Below are positions 17,299 to 26,995 of a DNA stretch of 64,000 nt, in pieces (within the stretch, counting starts at the first letter, position 1; each line of letters opens with the position of its first letter). Where the stretch lies: NCBI GenBank assembly GCA_026014705.1, contig JAOZHU010000005.1, positions 37,332 through 101,331 of the forward strand, in the 5' to 3' direction. Below the pieces are notes generated by a model. That model saw only the letters and a list, made by a program, of their open reading frames with translations. It did not search any database and was not told the DNA's origin. The stretch is from Candidatus Bathyarchaeota archaeon. Its GTDB lineage: Archaea; Thermoproteota; Bathyarchaeia; Bathyarchaeales; Bathycorpusculaceae. A program made the translations under genes and the position numbers.

Positions 17299-18138
17299 GT
17301 GATAGTGAATTGGACTGAGCTTAGACGCAAAATGTTAATTGAGACCAAGAGGATTGATTTTTGTAAAGCTTCTTATTGGGACAGAGAAGCAGAAACCTAT
17401 AACCAAAACGTTTTGCTAATGGGCGAGTTAACACAGCAACAGTTAAGACAGCTACCTGTGCTGTCGCAATTCACGGTTCTAGATGTTGGCGCGGGCACAG
17501 GGCGCTTGACGATACCCATCGCCAAACACGCCAAATATGTAACTGCGTTAGAGCCTTCCTCAAAAATGTTAGCACTGCTGAAAGCCAACGCCACAATACA
17601 ACGCGTTAACAACATAAAATACCTCAACAAGTCTTTGGACGATTTAGAAACCTCAGAACTTGAAACCCACGATATTGTAGTGGCCTCCTTTTCACTTTTT
17701 ATGGTTGACATGGAAAAAGCCCTGCTAAAAATGGACGCCCTCGCATCTGTGGGAGTTTACCTTTTTGTCTCTGCGTCTGATTGGATGGATCCAGAAAGAC
17801 GAGACATCGCTCTTGGCAAGGGCAAAAATAGCACTGTGATGCCGGATCACATTTACATATGCAATATCCTAAATGACATTGGCATCGACCCCAATGTTGA
17901 CATCTGGGATTTCCAATCCAGACAATGCTATAACGACTTGGCTTCTGCAATTTCACGGTTCATGCAGCTATACCACATATCGCCAGATAAGGAGGGCGAA
18001 TTGAAAGCGTACTTGAACAAAACCTTGGTTCAAGATGAACGCGGCAAATTATGGTTAAACCGTAAAAGAAAGGCGGCTAAGATATGGTGGACGAAAACCA
18101 AACAACTCCCAACTCTCAGCAAGGCAGCTTCGACGTAG
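17299..18138 (+). CDS. Class I SAM-dependent methyltransferase
   Basis: A 279-residue Rossmann-fold methyltransferase. Motif I is VLDVGAGTGRLTIPIA near residues 61-76, motif II ends in ALEPSSKML, and a later HDIVVASFSLFMVD corresponds to the motif IV region. The start is GTG. Its substrate is unknown. It sits 58 bases after the binding-protein gene and overlaps the permease reading frame, so it belongs to the transporter operon. It might modify the imported cofactor or its carrier; that is inference only. Confidence 0.82.
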   Translation: MIVNWTELRRKMLIETKRIDFCKASYWDREAETYNQNVLLMGELTQQQLRQLPVLSQFTVLDVGAGTGRLTIPIAKHAKYVTALEPSSKMLALLKANATIQRVNNIKYLNKSLDDLETSELETHDIVVASFSLFMVDMEKALLKMDALASVGVYLFVSASDWMDPERRDIALGKGKNSTVMPDHIYICNILNDIGIDPNVDIWDFQSRQCYNDLASAISRFMQLYHISPDKEGELKAYLNKTLVQDERGKLWLNRKRKAAKIWWTKTKQLPTLSKAAST

Positions 18139-19181
18139 AAACGGAAAAGAAGAAGTACCGACGGCTGATGGCTAAGCGAGGGCTATTTTTAGTTGTCAGC
18201 GGGATATTGTTAATCGTTGTTGCAGGCGTCGCTTTGGCTCTAGGCTCCGCAAACATGACTGTTTTAGATGCGTACGCAGCGGTTTTGGCAAGGGCTTTTC
18301 CCGACTTCTTCCACGTTAGCGCTTTAGCTGATAATGTGGTATGGAACCTTAGGCTTCCACGAATACTGCTGGCGATTTTTGCTGGCGCAGCATTGGGCAT
18401 GAGCGGCACAACAACTCAGACGATTCTGCGAAATCCAATAGCGACCCCTTATACGTTGGGGGTCTCCGCTGGCGCGGGTTTAGGGGCGGCTGTAGGCATA
18501 ATCTTGGGCAAAGGATTTTTAGAGGGGGAATTTTTGGTTATCGGTAACGCATTTGTTTTCTCTCTAATTCCAGTCGCTGTTATTTTGCTCTTAGTCAAAC
18601 GCAGAGGCGCTTCCCCTGAAACCATGATTTTAGCAGGGATAGCGATGGTCTACATTTTCTCTGCATGCACGACAATTCTGCAGTACTTCGCTGAATCCAA
18701 CGCTGTAAGCGCTACAGTGTTCTGGCTGGTGGGCGATTTATCAAGGGCTGCGTGGTGGCAGCTTCCCTACATTTTAGGGGTTCTATTGATTTGCTTTCTA
18801 GTCAATCTTAAGCTATCATGGGACCTCAACGTTATGCAGATGGGTGACGATTCGGCCAAGAGCTTAGGCGTGGAGGTAGACCGCGTCAGGAAAGTAACTT
18901 TGATAACGGCGTGTCTATCCACGGCTACAGTTGTAAGCTTCACAGGAGCCATCGGCTTTATATGCCTCGTCGCCCCGCACATCTGCCGCGCCATAATAGG
19001 CAGCGGCGAACGGTTCCTAATAGCGTCTTCAAGTCTCTTTGGAGCCGTTCTTCTGCTATTTGCAGACATCGTGGCTAGAAGACTGATTGCTCCAATAGTG
19101 CTGCCCGTGGGCGCTATAACAGCATTCCTAGGCGGCCCTCTGCTGCTGTACTTGCTGATAAGAAAGAGAATAAGCCATTGA
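18084..19181 (+). CDS. FecCD-type ABC permease
   Basis: A 365-residue polytopic membrane protein of the FecCD/BtuC family, expected to work as a homodimer with the divergent ATPase. Typical segments are LRLPRILLAIFAGAALGMSG (about 88-107), RNPIATPYTLGVSAGAGLGA (about 115-134), a conserved LGVEVDRVRK loop that contacts the ATPase, and FTGAIGFICLVAPHICR near 290. The full frame overlaps the methyltransferase by 55 bases. An alternative ATG at 18168, after the methyltransferase stop, would remove a hydrophilic 28-residue tail. The upstream start is kept with moderate trust. Confidence 0.9.
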   Translation: MVDENQTTPNSQQGSFDVETEKKKYRRLMAKRGLFLVVSGILLIVVAGVALALGSANMTVLDAYAAVLARAFPDFFHVSALADNVVWNLRLPRILLAIFAGAALGMSGTTTQTILRNPIATPYTLGVSAGAGLGAAVGIILGKGFLEGEFLVIGNAFVFSLIPVAVILLLVKRRGASPETMILAGIAMVYIFSACTTILQYFAESNAVSATVFWLVGDLSRAAWWQLPYILGVLLICFLVNLKLSWDLNVMQMGDDSAKSLGVEVDRVRKVTLITACLSTATVVSFTGAIGFICLVAPHICRAIIGSGERFLIASSSLFGAVLLLFADIVARRLIAPIVLPVGAITAFLGGPLLLYLLIRKRISH

Positions 19182-19224
19182 TACTCGATGGTTACTTAGA
19201 ACGCGTACCCTTCACTGACCTTCC

Positions 19225-19275
19225 CACTGCCTATATAAACTTTTTAAAAGGGGCCTATAGACTGCACCAAGCACA
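19225..19275 (-). repeat. Dispersed intergenic element, copy B
   Basis: Read on the minus strand it has GCTTGG, six bases, CTATAGG, C4, a TTTTAAAA box, TTTATATA, and GGCAG exactly 29 bases after the start of CTATA. This is the same spacing as the two identical copies at 33.1 and 37.0 kb. It lies between the convergent permease and ogg genes, where no gene-proximal promoter is needed. Confidence 0.65.
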
Positions 19276-19320
19276 AAAGCGCCATCTTGCAAACGAAGGC
19301 GTCCTAATTTTTTTCACACG

Positions 19321-20199
19321 TCAATTAGTGCTTGTTCGCTGTTGCATTCTCTCGTAGTGATAAAGATATTCCTGCGCATACCCTGCGTATTCACCGAAAT
19401 AACTTCTGCCAAACGCGTTCAAACGCTCGTATTCACCGCTGCTGAAAGTCCTGTTTGCATTCATTTTCTGAGTGAACTCTTCAGGAAACTCAGTCGAGTA
19501 ATGATTCAGTATTGCGCGTTTCACCCAAACATCTACGGGAAACGCTTCCAGTTTTCCCAGAGAAAAAAGCAAAACGCAGTCAGCGACTTTTGAGCCTACA
19601 CCTGAGAAACCGCACAACGCCCTCTTGGCTTGCTTGTACGGCATCTTCCGCAAGCTGTTCAAATCGAAGCTGCCTTCGCTGATTCTCTGGGAAGTTTCAA
19701 GAACATATCTGGCTCTGTAGCCTAATCCGCATGCTGCCAAGCCGCTTGCAGTTGCTTTCGCCAGCTTTTTCGCCGTGGGAAATGTGTAAAAATCGTAGCC
19801 GTCGAGCTGTGTCTGTTCGCCAAATCTTTGTGAAAGTTTCAGCAGCATCTGCTTTATCGCAGCGATGCTCTTGTAGGTAGCGCAAATATAGGAGGCAAGG
19901 CATTCCCACGGCTCTTGCCTGATTATCCGCAAGCCCCAAAACGCCCGTATAGCCATGCTGATATGTGCATCTTTGTTTATGCTTTGGGTTATTCGCTGGT
20001 AATCCTCATCCAAACCAAAATAATGCGTGACAAAGTGTTCGGTAACATTTGCGAATTCCACTTCGCCGTTTAGTTGGCGTATCTTGAACGCTTTGTCTCC
20101 GGCAACGCCGTACCACCAATCGCCTTTCCGTTCCCACCTGAAAACTTGACCGCAACAGAGCGTAGCGTCCAAGTTAAACGGCACCGCATTAAGCTTCAC
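19321..20199 (-). CDS. ogg: 8-oxoguanine DNA glycosylase/AP lyase, Ogg1 family
   Basis: Removes 8-oxoguanine and cuts the abasic site. The 292-residue protein has the OGG N-terminal domain (FNLDATLCCGQVFRW), then the helix-hairpin-helix with GFSGVGSKVADCVLL, where Lys204 is the catalytic lysine, and PVDVWVKR, where Asp223 is the acid. The 19-residue spacing equals human OGG1 K249/D268. The ending FGEYAGYAQEYLYHY is the usual DNA-contact helix. It starts three bases after the EF-2-like gene's stop, so the two are co-transcribed. Confidence 0.93.
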   Translation of the reverse strand: MKLNAVPFNLDATLCCGQVFRWERKGDWWYGVAGDKAFKIRQLNGEVEFANVTEHFVTHYFGLDEDYQRITQSINKDAHISMAIRAFWGLRIIRQEPWECLASYICATYKSIAAIKQMLLKLSQRFGEQTQLDGYDFYTFPTAKKLAKATASGLAACGLGYRARYVLETSQRISEGSFDLNSLRKMPYKQAKRALCGFSGVGSKVADCVLLFSLGKLEAFPVDVWVKRAILNHYSTEFPEEFTQKMNANRTFSSGEYERLNAFGRSYFGEYAGYAQEYLYHYERMQQRTSTN

Positions 20200-20202
20200 A
20201 GT

Positions 20203-22356
20203 CTAAGCGTCCTCCAAGAACCTTTCGGGTTTAGGAACCTCCGATGGTAAACCCTTCTGCTTCCGTGTCTCCGCGATGACTTCCGACGCCAACTTTTCAG
20301 GCATTTTACTCCAGCGCTCCAGTACGAACTGCCAAAACGCTCGACCAGAAGTTGCTGACCGCATTTCCTCGGCTAAACCGAAGGTTTCCGCAACAGGAAT
20401 GTAACCCCTAATCACCGCTAAAGCACCTTTCTGCTCGAATTTCGAGATTTTTCCGCGCCTCCCGCTTAGAATTCTGGAGCATTCACCAGCCAACTCCGTG
20501 GGAACTGAAACAGCAGCTCTGTAAACTGGCTCAAGAAGAACAGGCTTAGCGGTCAAAACAGCGCCGAAAATGGCTTTGCCTACTCCATGCGTGATTTCCA
20601 CAGGGTTACAGCACTCTGCGTTTTCGTTAAGCTGCATCTTCAACAGGTTCACTTGCACATGCCTTAATGGCTCTCCGCATAACGGACCAGCTTTGCAGGC
20701 ATACTCAAAGCCTGAAGTCAGAGAAGTCGTTATTCCGCGTGTGTTCATGGGTGCGCTTGTGCAATTAATCAACACGTTTTTGTGCTGCTCATCAACTGCA
20801 AGCACGTTTGTCTTTTCCCGCGCTGTTGTGCCTTGCGCTATTAACGTTATGAACTGTTCGTTTACAGGTTCCACTTGCACAACAAACTTGTTCTGCTTGT
20901 CAGGACTTTTTGCTGTTGCAATGAGGCTTTTTCGGGTTATGCTTTCGCAGTAAACAACTCTCGGCGAAGACGCTTCAATTGCCACTCCGCCTCCGTACTC
21001 GCTTAGAAGTTTCAAGGCAACTTCAAGATGCAGCTCGCCCATTCCGCTTAGAAGGCATTCTCCAGTCGTCCTGTCAACTTCAACTGCAACGTTAGGGTCT
21101 TCCACCGCAAGCTTTTCCATGGCTCCAAGCAGAAAAGGCATCTCGGCAGGGTTTTTAGCCTCGACTGCTACGGTTAACACTGGCTCTGAAACATAGCTAA
21201 TGCGCTCAAAAGGCGCCATCTCCGCTTTGTGTTCAGAGGCAACTAGAGTTTCACCTGCCTTCGCCTGTGTCAATCCACTTAAAGCTGCCACGTTGCCAGC
21301 TGTCACTTGGTTTACGGGTTCCTTGAAAGCGCCCATGAAAATGGAAACCTGTGAAATTACGCCTTCAACATTAGCGTTAACAAGGTAAACTGCAGCACCA
21401 GTTTTTAGAGTACCCGAGAACAAACGCCCAGTTGCGGTTAAGCCGCCTTGCGGATCAGCCTGCACATTTGTGATGCACATGACTGCAGCGCCGTTGTCAT
21501 CGCAGTTCAGCATGGCTTGCCCTATTTCTGAGGATAAATTGCCTCGCCAGATTTTTTCTAAGCGGTATTTTTGGGCTTCAAGCGGGTTTGGGATATGATT
21601 GACAGCCATGTCGAGTATCACAGTGTGAAGCGGCAAAGTCTTCTGCAGTTCCTCATGCGCTGCTTTTTCGTAGGCAGCTATAACATCGCTGAACTTCATG
21701 TTGCTTACCTTAGCAGTGTTTAGGGTGAAACCCCATCTATGCAAGGCTGAACCAAACGCGACACTGTTTTTTGCAGCGTCAACTTTCCATTTCTCCTTGA
21801 AAGGAGATTCGCCGTAAATTTCAATTAGGTCGTTGAAACCGCCGATTATGCGCGTGAATTTTTTCTGGATTTGCTCAGCGGTTAATTTCAGCTCGGTGAT
21901 TAAACGGTCTACTTTGTTTATGAAAAGCACAGGGCGCACTCTTTCCTCAAGCGCTTGCCGAACCACGATTTCCGTTTGCGCCATTATCTCCTCAACTGCG
22001 TCAACAACCACTATTGCGCCATCGATGGCGCGCAGTGCTCGCGTAACTTTGCCTGTGAAGTCCACATGCCCAGGAGTATCCACAAGGTTAATTACGAAAG
22101 ACCCGCTTGCGGTTCGATAAAGCAGGGATATGTTCGCGGTTTTCATCGTTATGCCGCGTTTCTGCTCTTCCTCGAGATAATCTAGAACTCTGGCTGGACC
22201 CGTTGCTGTCGAAGACAATAGTCCAGCACCAACCAGCAGCGAATCAGTCAAAGTGGTTTTTCCATGGTCAATATGCGCGATTACGCCCAAATTCCGAATC
22301 TGCTCTTTCTTGCCCATTAACTTTAGAATTTCAGCGATTTGTCTGAACCTAGGCAT
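20203..22356 (-). CDS. Elongation factor 2 homologue lacking the diphthamide histidine
   Basis: A 717-residue translational GTPase with full EF-2 domain order: G1 AHIDHGKTT near residues 26-34, RGIT switch I, DTPGHVDF, NKVD, domain II, domain III (SGMGELHLEV), domain IV, and the C terminus EEMRSATSGRAFWQ. In canonical archaeal EF-2 the tip of domain IV reads AVHRGPAQ with a modified His. Here the aligned stretch is AECCNPVEI, so Cys582 takes the His position. It could be a divergent EF-2 paralogue or the only EF-2 of a lineage without diphthamide. Translocase activity is inferred from the intact GTPase domain. Confidence 0.85.
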   Translation of the reverse strand: MPRFRQIAEILKLMGKKEQIRNLGVIAHIDHGKTTLTDSLLVGAGLLSSTATGPARVLDYLEEEQKRGITMKTANISLLYRTASGSFVINLVDTPGHVDFTGKVTRALRAIDGAIVVVDAVEEIMAQTEIVVRQALEERVRPVLFINKVDRLITELKLTAEQIQKKFTRIIGGFNDLIEIYGESPFKEKWKVDAAKNSVAFGSALHRWGFTLNTAKVSNMKFSDVIAAYEKAAHEELQKTLPLHTVILDMAVNHIPNPLEAQKYRLEKIWRGNLSSEIGQAMLNCDDNGAAVMCITNVQADPQGGLTATGRLFSGTLKTGAAVYLVNANVEGVISQVSIFMGAFKEPVNQVTAGNVAALSGLTQAKAGETLVASEHKAEMAPFERISYVSEPVLTVAVEAKNPAEMPFLLGAMEKLAVEDPNVAVEVDRTTGECLLSGMGELHLEVALKLLSEYGGGVAIEASSPRVVYCESITRKSLIATAKSPDKQNKFVVQVEPVNEQFITLIAQGTTAREKTNVLAVDEQHKNVLINCTSAPMNTRGITTSLTSGFEYACKAGPLCGEPLRHVQVNLLKMQLNENAECCNPVEITHGVGKAIFGAVLTAKPVLLEPVYRAAVSVPTELAGECSRILSGRRGKISKFEQKGALAVIRGYIPVAETFGLAEEMRSATSGRAFWQFVLERWSKMPEKLASEVIAETRKQKGLPSEVPKPERFLEDA

Positions 22357-22460
22357 TTCTCAACCAGCTTCAACGCAAGTTCTTACTGAATAAAAAGCGC
22401 CTATTAAGTTTATTATCAGCCTGAATTTACTCTGTTGCTGAAAAAGGACGAACAAGCGCC

Positions 22461-23231
22461 TTGAACGCACCCATCATATTGCCTATTGAAAAAATGAAGG
22501 AAGAACCCTACGCCAATGTGCTCTGCTATCCGCGAGCAAACGAAACTGAAGTGCAAACGCGCATTGAAGAACTGCGGAAACACGGCGTTAAGAAGTTGGA
22601 ATTCGCAGGGGGAACAAGCGTTTTCAACGTGCCAGTTCTAGGCAAAGGCTTCGTAGGCATAGCCGTAATAGCCCACCTAAACGGGCAAAGAGTCGCCCTG
22701 AAAATTCGAAGAGTAGACGCTGACCGACTTGGACTGCAGCATGAAGCATCGATGCTGACGAAAGCCAACACCGTAAATGTGGGACCAAAACTCATAAGCG
22801 CAACCACAAATTTTCTCTTAATGCAGCTCATCGACGGTGATTTACTTCCCAAATGGCTGGAACTGCACAAGAAAAAAGAGCCAGCGCGCACGGTTTTAAT
22901 GGATATTTTAGAGCAGTGCTGGCGGCTAGACGCAACTGGCTTAGACCACGGAGAACTAAGCAAAGCGCCAAAACACGTAATCATTGATGCAAAACAGCAA
23001 CCATTCATCATTGACTTTGAAACCGCCAGCATCAACCGAAAAACCGCAAACGTCACAGCCATCTGCCAATATATCTTCGCAGGCAATAGCAGCGTAGCCC
23101 ACATGGCGGCTGAAACGCTCGGCGAAAATAACCATGACGCTATAGTTGAAGCCCTGAGAACCTACAAGCACAATAAGAATCGAGAGAACTTTGAACATCT
23201 GCTGCAGATCTGTTTCAGCGAAAAAAAGTAG
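22461..23231 (+). CDS. Predicted archaeal Ser/Thr protein kinase (RIO-like fold)
   Basis: A 256-residue protein resembling archaeal predicted serine/threonine kinases. A Gly-rich segment (GTSVFNVPVLGKGFVG) leads into VALKIRRVDADRLGLQHEA, which looks like the ATP-binding lysine and the helix-C acid. The catalytic region is LDHGELSKAPKHVIID with FIIDFETAS as the DFG-equivalent metal-binding motif. The start is TTG, 104 bases from the divergent EF-2-like gene. Target unknown; the call rests on motif order and confidence is moderate. Confidence 0.72.
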   Translation: MNAPIILPIEKMKEEPYANVLCYPRANETEVQTRIEELRKHGVKKLEFAGGTSVFNVPVLGKGFVGIAVIAHLNGQRVALKIRRVDADRLGLQHEASMLTKANTVNVGPKLISATTNFLLMQLIDGDLLPKWLELHKKKEPARTVLMDILEQCWRLDATGLDHGELSKAPKHVIIDAKQQPFIIDFETASINRKTANVTAICQYIFAGNSSVAHMAAETLGENNHDAIVEALRTYKHNKNRENFEHLLQICFSEKK

Positions 23232-23276
23232 CCTAACGCAACGTCAACATTGCTAGTGCGATAATCTAATAAACGG

Positions 23277-23290
23277 TACAGTTAACTGTA
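23277..23290. promoter_or_regulatory. 14-bp perfect palindrome upstream of the small membrane gene
   Basis: TACAGTTAACTGTA is a perfect 14-base palindrome 18 bases before the ATG at 23309. The position would suit an operator or a transcription-start element. No regulator is adjacent, so function is unknown. Confidence 0.35.
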
Positions 23291-23308
23291 TTCTTGTAGG
23301 TGAACATT

Positions 23309-23551
23309 ATGTCATCTCCGAAGATAGTTTGGCAAAGAGTTCTGATAGTTGGCATAGTAATCCTTGCTCTCGGCTTGGTATTCATGGTGGCAGCGTTCTC
23401 AGCTGGCTCAAACTTGCTGTTGCTGGCACTGTACGGCATGGGCATGCTCACGATAGGATTCGGATTAGCAGCAGTAGTGTTCGCCTTTGCATTCAGACAA
23501 ATTCAAAAACAAAAAGAAATGCCTCCGCCTCCACCACCGCCAACGCAATAA
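23309..23551 (+). CDS. Small two-helix membrane protein
   Basis: An 80-residue protein with two hydrophobic helices (about residues 8-32 and 36-60), a short basic-polar segment, and a proline tail of seven consecutive prolines before TQ. I do not recognise the family. The ATG at 23309 is chosen over an in-frame GTG three codons upstream. It follows a predicted kinase gene and a 14-base palindrome. The 313-base gap after it holds a TATA box for the next gene and no further gene I can support. Confidence 0.55.
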   Translation: MSSPKIVWQRVLIVGIVILALGLVFMVAAFSAGSNLLLLALYGMGMLTIGFGLAAVVFAFAFRQIQKQKEMPPPPPPPTQ

Positions 23552-23770
23552 AACAAGAAGCGGCACATCCATTCGCCAGCAGCAACTGCCTATTGGATAC
23601 TTTGCCAAACAAATTCCTAACTCGTTGGCAACAATTAAGGCAACTTTATTTCTGGCGCTCCAATTTGCATTCCTAATGGCGTCGGATGGCTTGTGCTTCT
23701 CGACCCGACGTTTTTTAAGCACATAGCCATGCACCTGTTTTGTTGACGTTTGGTCGAAACCCAACTAAAC

Positions 23771-23781
23771 TGTTATATATT
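23771..23781 (+). promoter_or_regulatory. TATA box of the signalling operon
   Basis: GTTATATATTG is a strong archaeal TATA element. Transcription would begin near 23805, leaving a leader of about 60 bases before the ATG at 23865. Confidence 0.5.
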
Positions 23782-23864
23782 GCGACTACCTATGCGTCGA
23801 ATGGGACAAAACGAAAGGACAACCATTTTCAAGACAAAAAATTAACAAAGGGGAGTCGCTGGAA

Positions 23865-24284
23865 ATGGACAAGAGAAGCAAGCTGAAGCCAGATTTCAAC
23901 GAAGTTCTACTCGAGGCAATCAACGAAGCATTATCGTCGCTTGGCGAAAATGTGGCAAAATCGATATACTTCCATGTTGAAAAAACGTTTAACATCAAAC
24001 CATGGGAAATCCCCAAAAGAATCAAAGAGTTCTCAAATGCGCTTGAGCAAATCTTCGGCTTAGGCGCCAGAACGCTTGAGATTTTGTGCATGCAAAAACT
24101 CCACAACAAGATTCAAGTTACCTGCAAGTGGCCCAAATATGAATGGCCTCTATCAAAATGGATTGCCCCAGAATTGACGTTTCAAGAATACGTAAACCTC
24201 ATGCGCCAGAACTATGAAAAGGCGCACACGTGCGACCCGCAAATGGGAGTTTTCATGCATGAATACAAAGAGTTACAAAAGTGA
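23865..24284 (+). CDS. Small alpha-helical protein, NitrOD5-like, next to a histidine kinase
   Basis: A 139-residue, mostly helical protein. The first 80 residues (FNEVLLEAINEALSSLGENV, then SIYFHVEKTFNIK and FSNALEQIFGLGARTLEIL) resemble short archaeal proteins annotated as NitrOD5-type output domains; this match is from memory. The C terminus (KWPKYEWPLSKW) is not familiar. The next gene, a PAS histidine kinase, starts inside its last 26 bases, so the two are translated together. A role as partner or output of that kinase is likely but unproven. Confidence 0.6.
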   Translation: MDKRSKLKPDFNEVLLEAINEALSSLGENVAKSIYFHVEKTFNIKPWEIPKRIKEFSNALEQIFGLGARTLEILCMQKLHNKIQVTCKWPKYEWPLSKWIAPELTFQEYVNLMRQNYEKAHTCDPQMGVFMHEYKELQK

Positions 24285-26986
24285 AGAAAAACTTTCAAGC
24301 ATTCTTGATTTAATAAGCGACCCCGCAGTCATCGTTGACGGAATGGGCACACTCTTAGATGTGAATAAAGGGTTTGAAAAAATCACACGACTAAGCAAGG
24401 AAACAGCAATCGGGAAAAACGTTGTGGAATTTGGATTTTTCAGTGAAAAAATCATAAATGTTTTCCGAAAAAACCTAGAAAAGAGACTTCTTGATTTCGA
24501 CATCAAACCCTATGAAGTAAAAATTGTTACCAAAAACGGCAAGACCACAAAGTTCGAGATAACGGCAAAAAAGATTGATTACGCTGGGCAACCTGCGGTT
24601 CTCGCCGTATTTCGCGTGGTTGCCCGAAGAAAGCACGCTGAAAGGGAGCTTGACGAATATGCTGAGAAACTGGAAGCACTGGTAGACGAAAAAGTTAGAG
24701 AGATCAGAGAAAACAAGGAAAAACTCGAAAAAATTTTTTCTTCTTCTCCTGACGCAATCGCAGTTGCTGATTTGAACGCCAAAATTAGTGAATGCAACCA
24801 AGCCGCGCTAGACACGTTTGAATACTCCTCCAAAGAAGAAGTAATCGGAAAAAATCTTTTAGAATTCATTGCGCCAACTGACCGCCAAAGAGCAATAGAA
24901 AACTTTGCAAAGACGATGGCAGTTCAGGGCTCAGTGAAAAACGTTGAATACACCCTCATGGCTAAAAACGGGCGCGAATTTCTCGGCGAGATTTCTGTAA
25001 GCCCAATCCAAGACTCTTCAGGGAACCTCGCATGTTTTGTCGCCATAATAAAAGACATAACCGAACGCAAACAACTCGAAGAGAAGCTACGGGCAAGCGA
25101 AGAGAAATACCATTCATTGTTCACTTCAATGGCTGAAGGCGTTTGCCTTCATGAACTAATCTACAATGCATCGGGCAAAGCAGTGGACTACGTCATATTG
25201 GATGCCAACCCAGCTTATGAAGTGATTACTGGAATAAGGAAAGAAGAGGCTATCGGAAAGAAAGCTTCAGAAATTTACGGAACATATGGAGCGCCCTACA
25301 TAGATACATACTCAGAAGTGGCGGAAACTGGCGAATCCACATGGTTCGAAACGTATTTTCAACCCTTAAAGAAGCATTTCAGCATCTCCGTGTTCTCCCC
25401 AGCCAAAGGAAAATTCGCCACCGTACTCACCGATGTCACCGAACGCAAACAGCTCGAGGAGACACTGCGTGAAAGTGAAGAAAAATTCCGTGCAATAAGC
25501 ACTTCCGCCTTGGACGCCATCATCTTGGTGGATGATGAAGGCAAATTTGCTTATTGGAACCCTGCAGCAGAAAAAATGTTCGGTTACACAAGCGAGGAGA
25601 TACTGAAGCTTAATGTAGCAGACGCAATAGATGCACTAGCTCCATTGCAATACAGGGAGTTCTTCTCAAAGTTTCTTAAAGAGCCCGCTGAGGCTACCGC
25701 GCAATTTCAGGGGACAACTATCAGCCTTTCAGCTCTTAAAAAAGACGGCACAGAAATTCCAGTAGAGCTTTCTGTTTCACTATTGAAACTTAACGATAAA
25801 ATTCACCTGTTAGGACTTGTGCGAGATGTTTCTGAACGCAAAAAAGCCGAAGAAACATTACGAATAAGCGAAAAAACATATCGAGAGCTAATCAACGGGA
25901 TGAATGACACGGTTTGGGTGATCGACTTTGATGGAAGCTTCATCGATGTAAACGATGCTGCAGTGAAGGTTCTGGGATATTCCAGAGAAGAACTGCTTTC
26001 CATGGGGATTCAAAGCATCGACAAATATCTAAGCCAAAAAGAAGTCGAAGACCTCATTAGCAATCTGCCCAGCAAGGGCATACAAATTTTTGAAACCGAG
26101 CACACCACCAAAGATGGAAGAAACATCCCAGTTGAAATCAGCTCCAGCCTCGTGACTTACCAAGGAAAAAAAAAAGCAATCCTAAGCAGTGCCAGAGACA
26201 TAACTGAAAGAAAGCAGTTACAAGCCGAGTTGGCAGAATACTCAATGAGATTGGAAGCATTAGTTGAAGAAAGAACCACCGAGTTGAAACAGGCACAGGC
26301 TAAACTCATCCAGTCTGAACGTATGGCTGCCATCGGTGAATTGGCGAGCATGGTTGGACACGACCTGCGCAACCCGAACAGCCATCAAGAACGCCGCCTA
26401 TTACCTGAAAAAGAAAGGCGCACCGAGCCAAAGCGCAAGCGAAAAAGAAATGCTTACTGTCATTGATAACGCGATAGACCAAGCCAACAGAATAATAAGC
26501 GACCTACTGGATTACTCGAGAGAAATGCACTTGGAACCCATAAAGTGCACGCCACTTTCGCTTCTGAAAGAAACCTTGTCAATGATTCAAGCCCCCAGCA
26601 ACATCAAAATTGAAAACCACACTTTAAACGAACCCGAAATTGAAGCTGATGTGGGCAAAATGGTGAGAGTCTTCACTAACATGGTCAAAAACGCCATCGA
26701 CGCAATGCCAAACGGTGGAACACTGGAAATCAGAAGCGCAAAAACCAACGGCAACGTGAACTTCACATTCAGAGACACAGGCACAGGCATATCGGAAGAA
26801 GTAATGGCCAAGCTTTTTACGCCTTTATTTACTACGAAAGCGAAGGACATGGGCTTCGGCTTAGCCATCTGCAAGCGCGTAGTGGAAGCCCATGGCGGAA
26901 AAATCACGGTTGAAAGCATCGTGGGTGAAGGTGCAACGTTCACTATTACTTTGCCATTGGAGCCTAAATTGTGGAAAGGGAGGTGA
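24259..26986 (+). pseudogene. Multi-PAS sensor histidine kinase, frameshifted at the H box
   Basis: Five PAS sensor domains (about residues 8-125, 152-272, 280-400, 406-530 and 537-660) are joined by ITERKQLEE-type linkers, with a coiled coil ending in SERMAAIGELASMVGH. His701 in GHDLRNP is the phosphate acceptor. Just after it (26377) the frame is lost: one base stands where a codon is expected, and AIKNAAYYLKKKG continues in another frame to a complete HATPase (NMVKNAIDA, DTGTGI, GFGLAI, GEGATFTITLP) ending at 26986. There is no membrane segment, so the sensor would be cytosolic. Either the gene is broken or two bases are missing in the assembly. Confidence 0.85.
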
Positions 26987-26995
26987 ACGATAACA

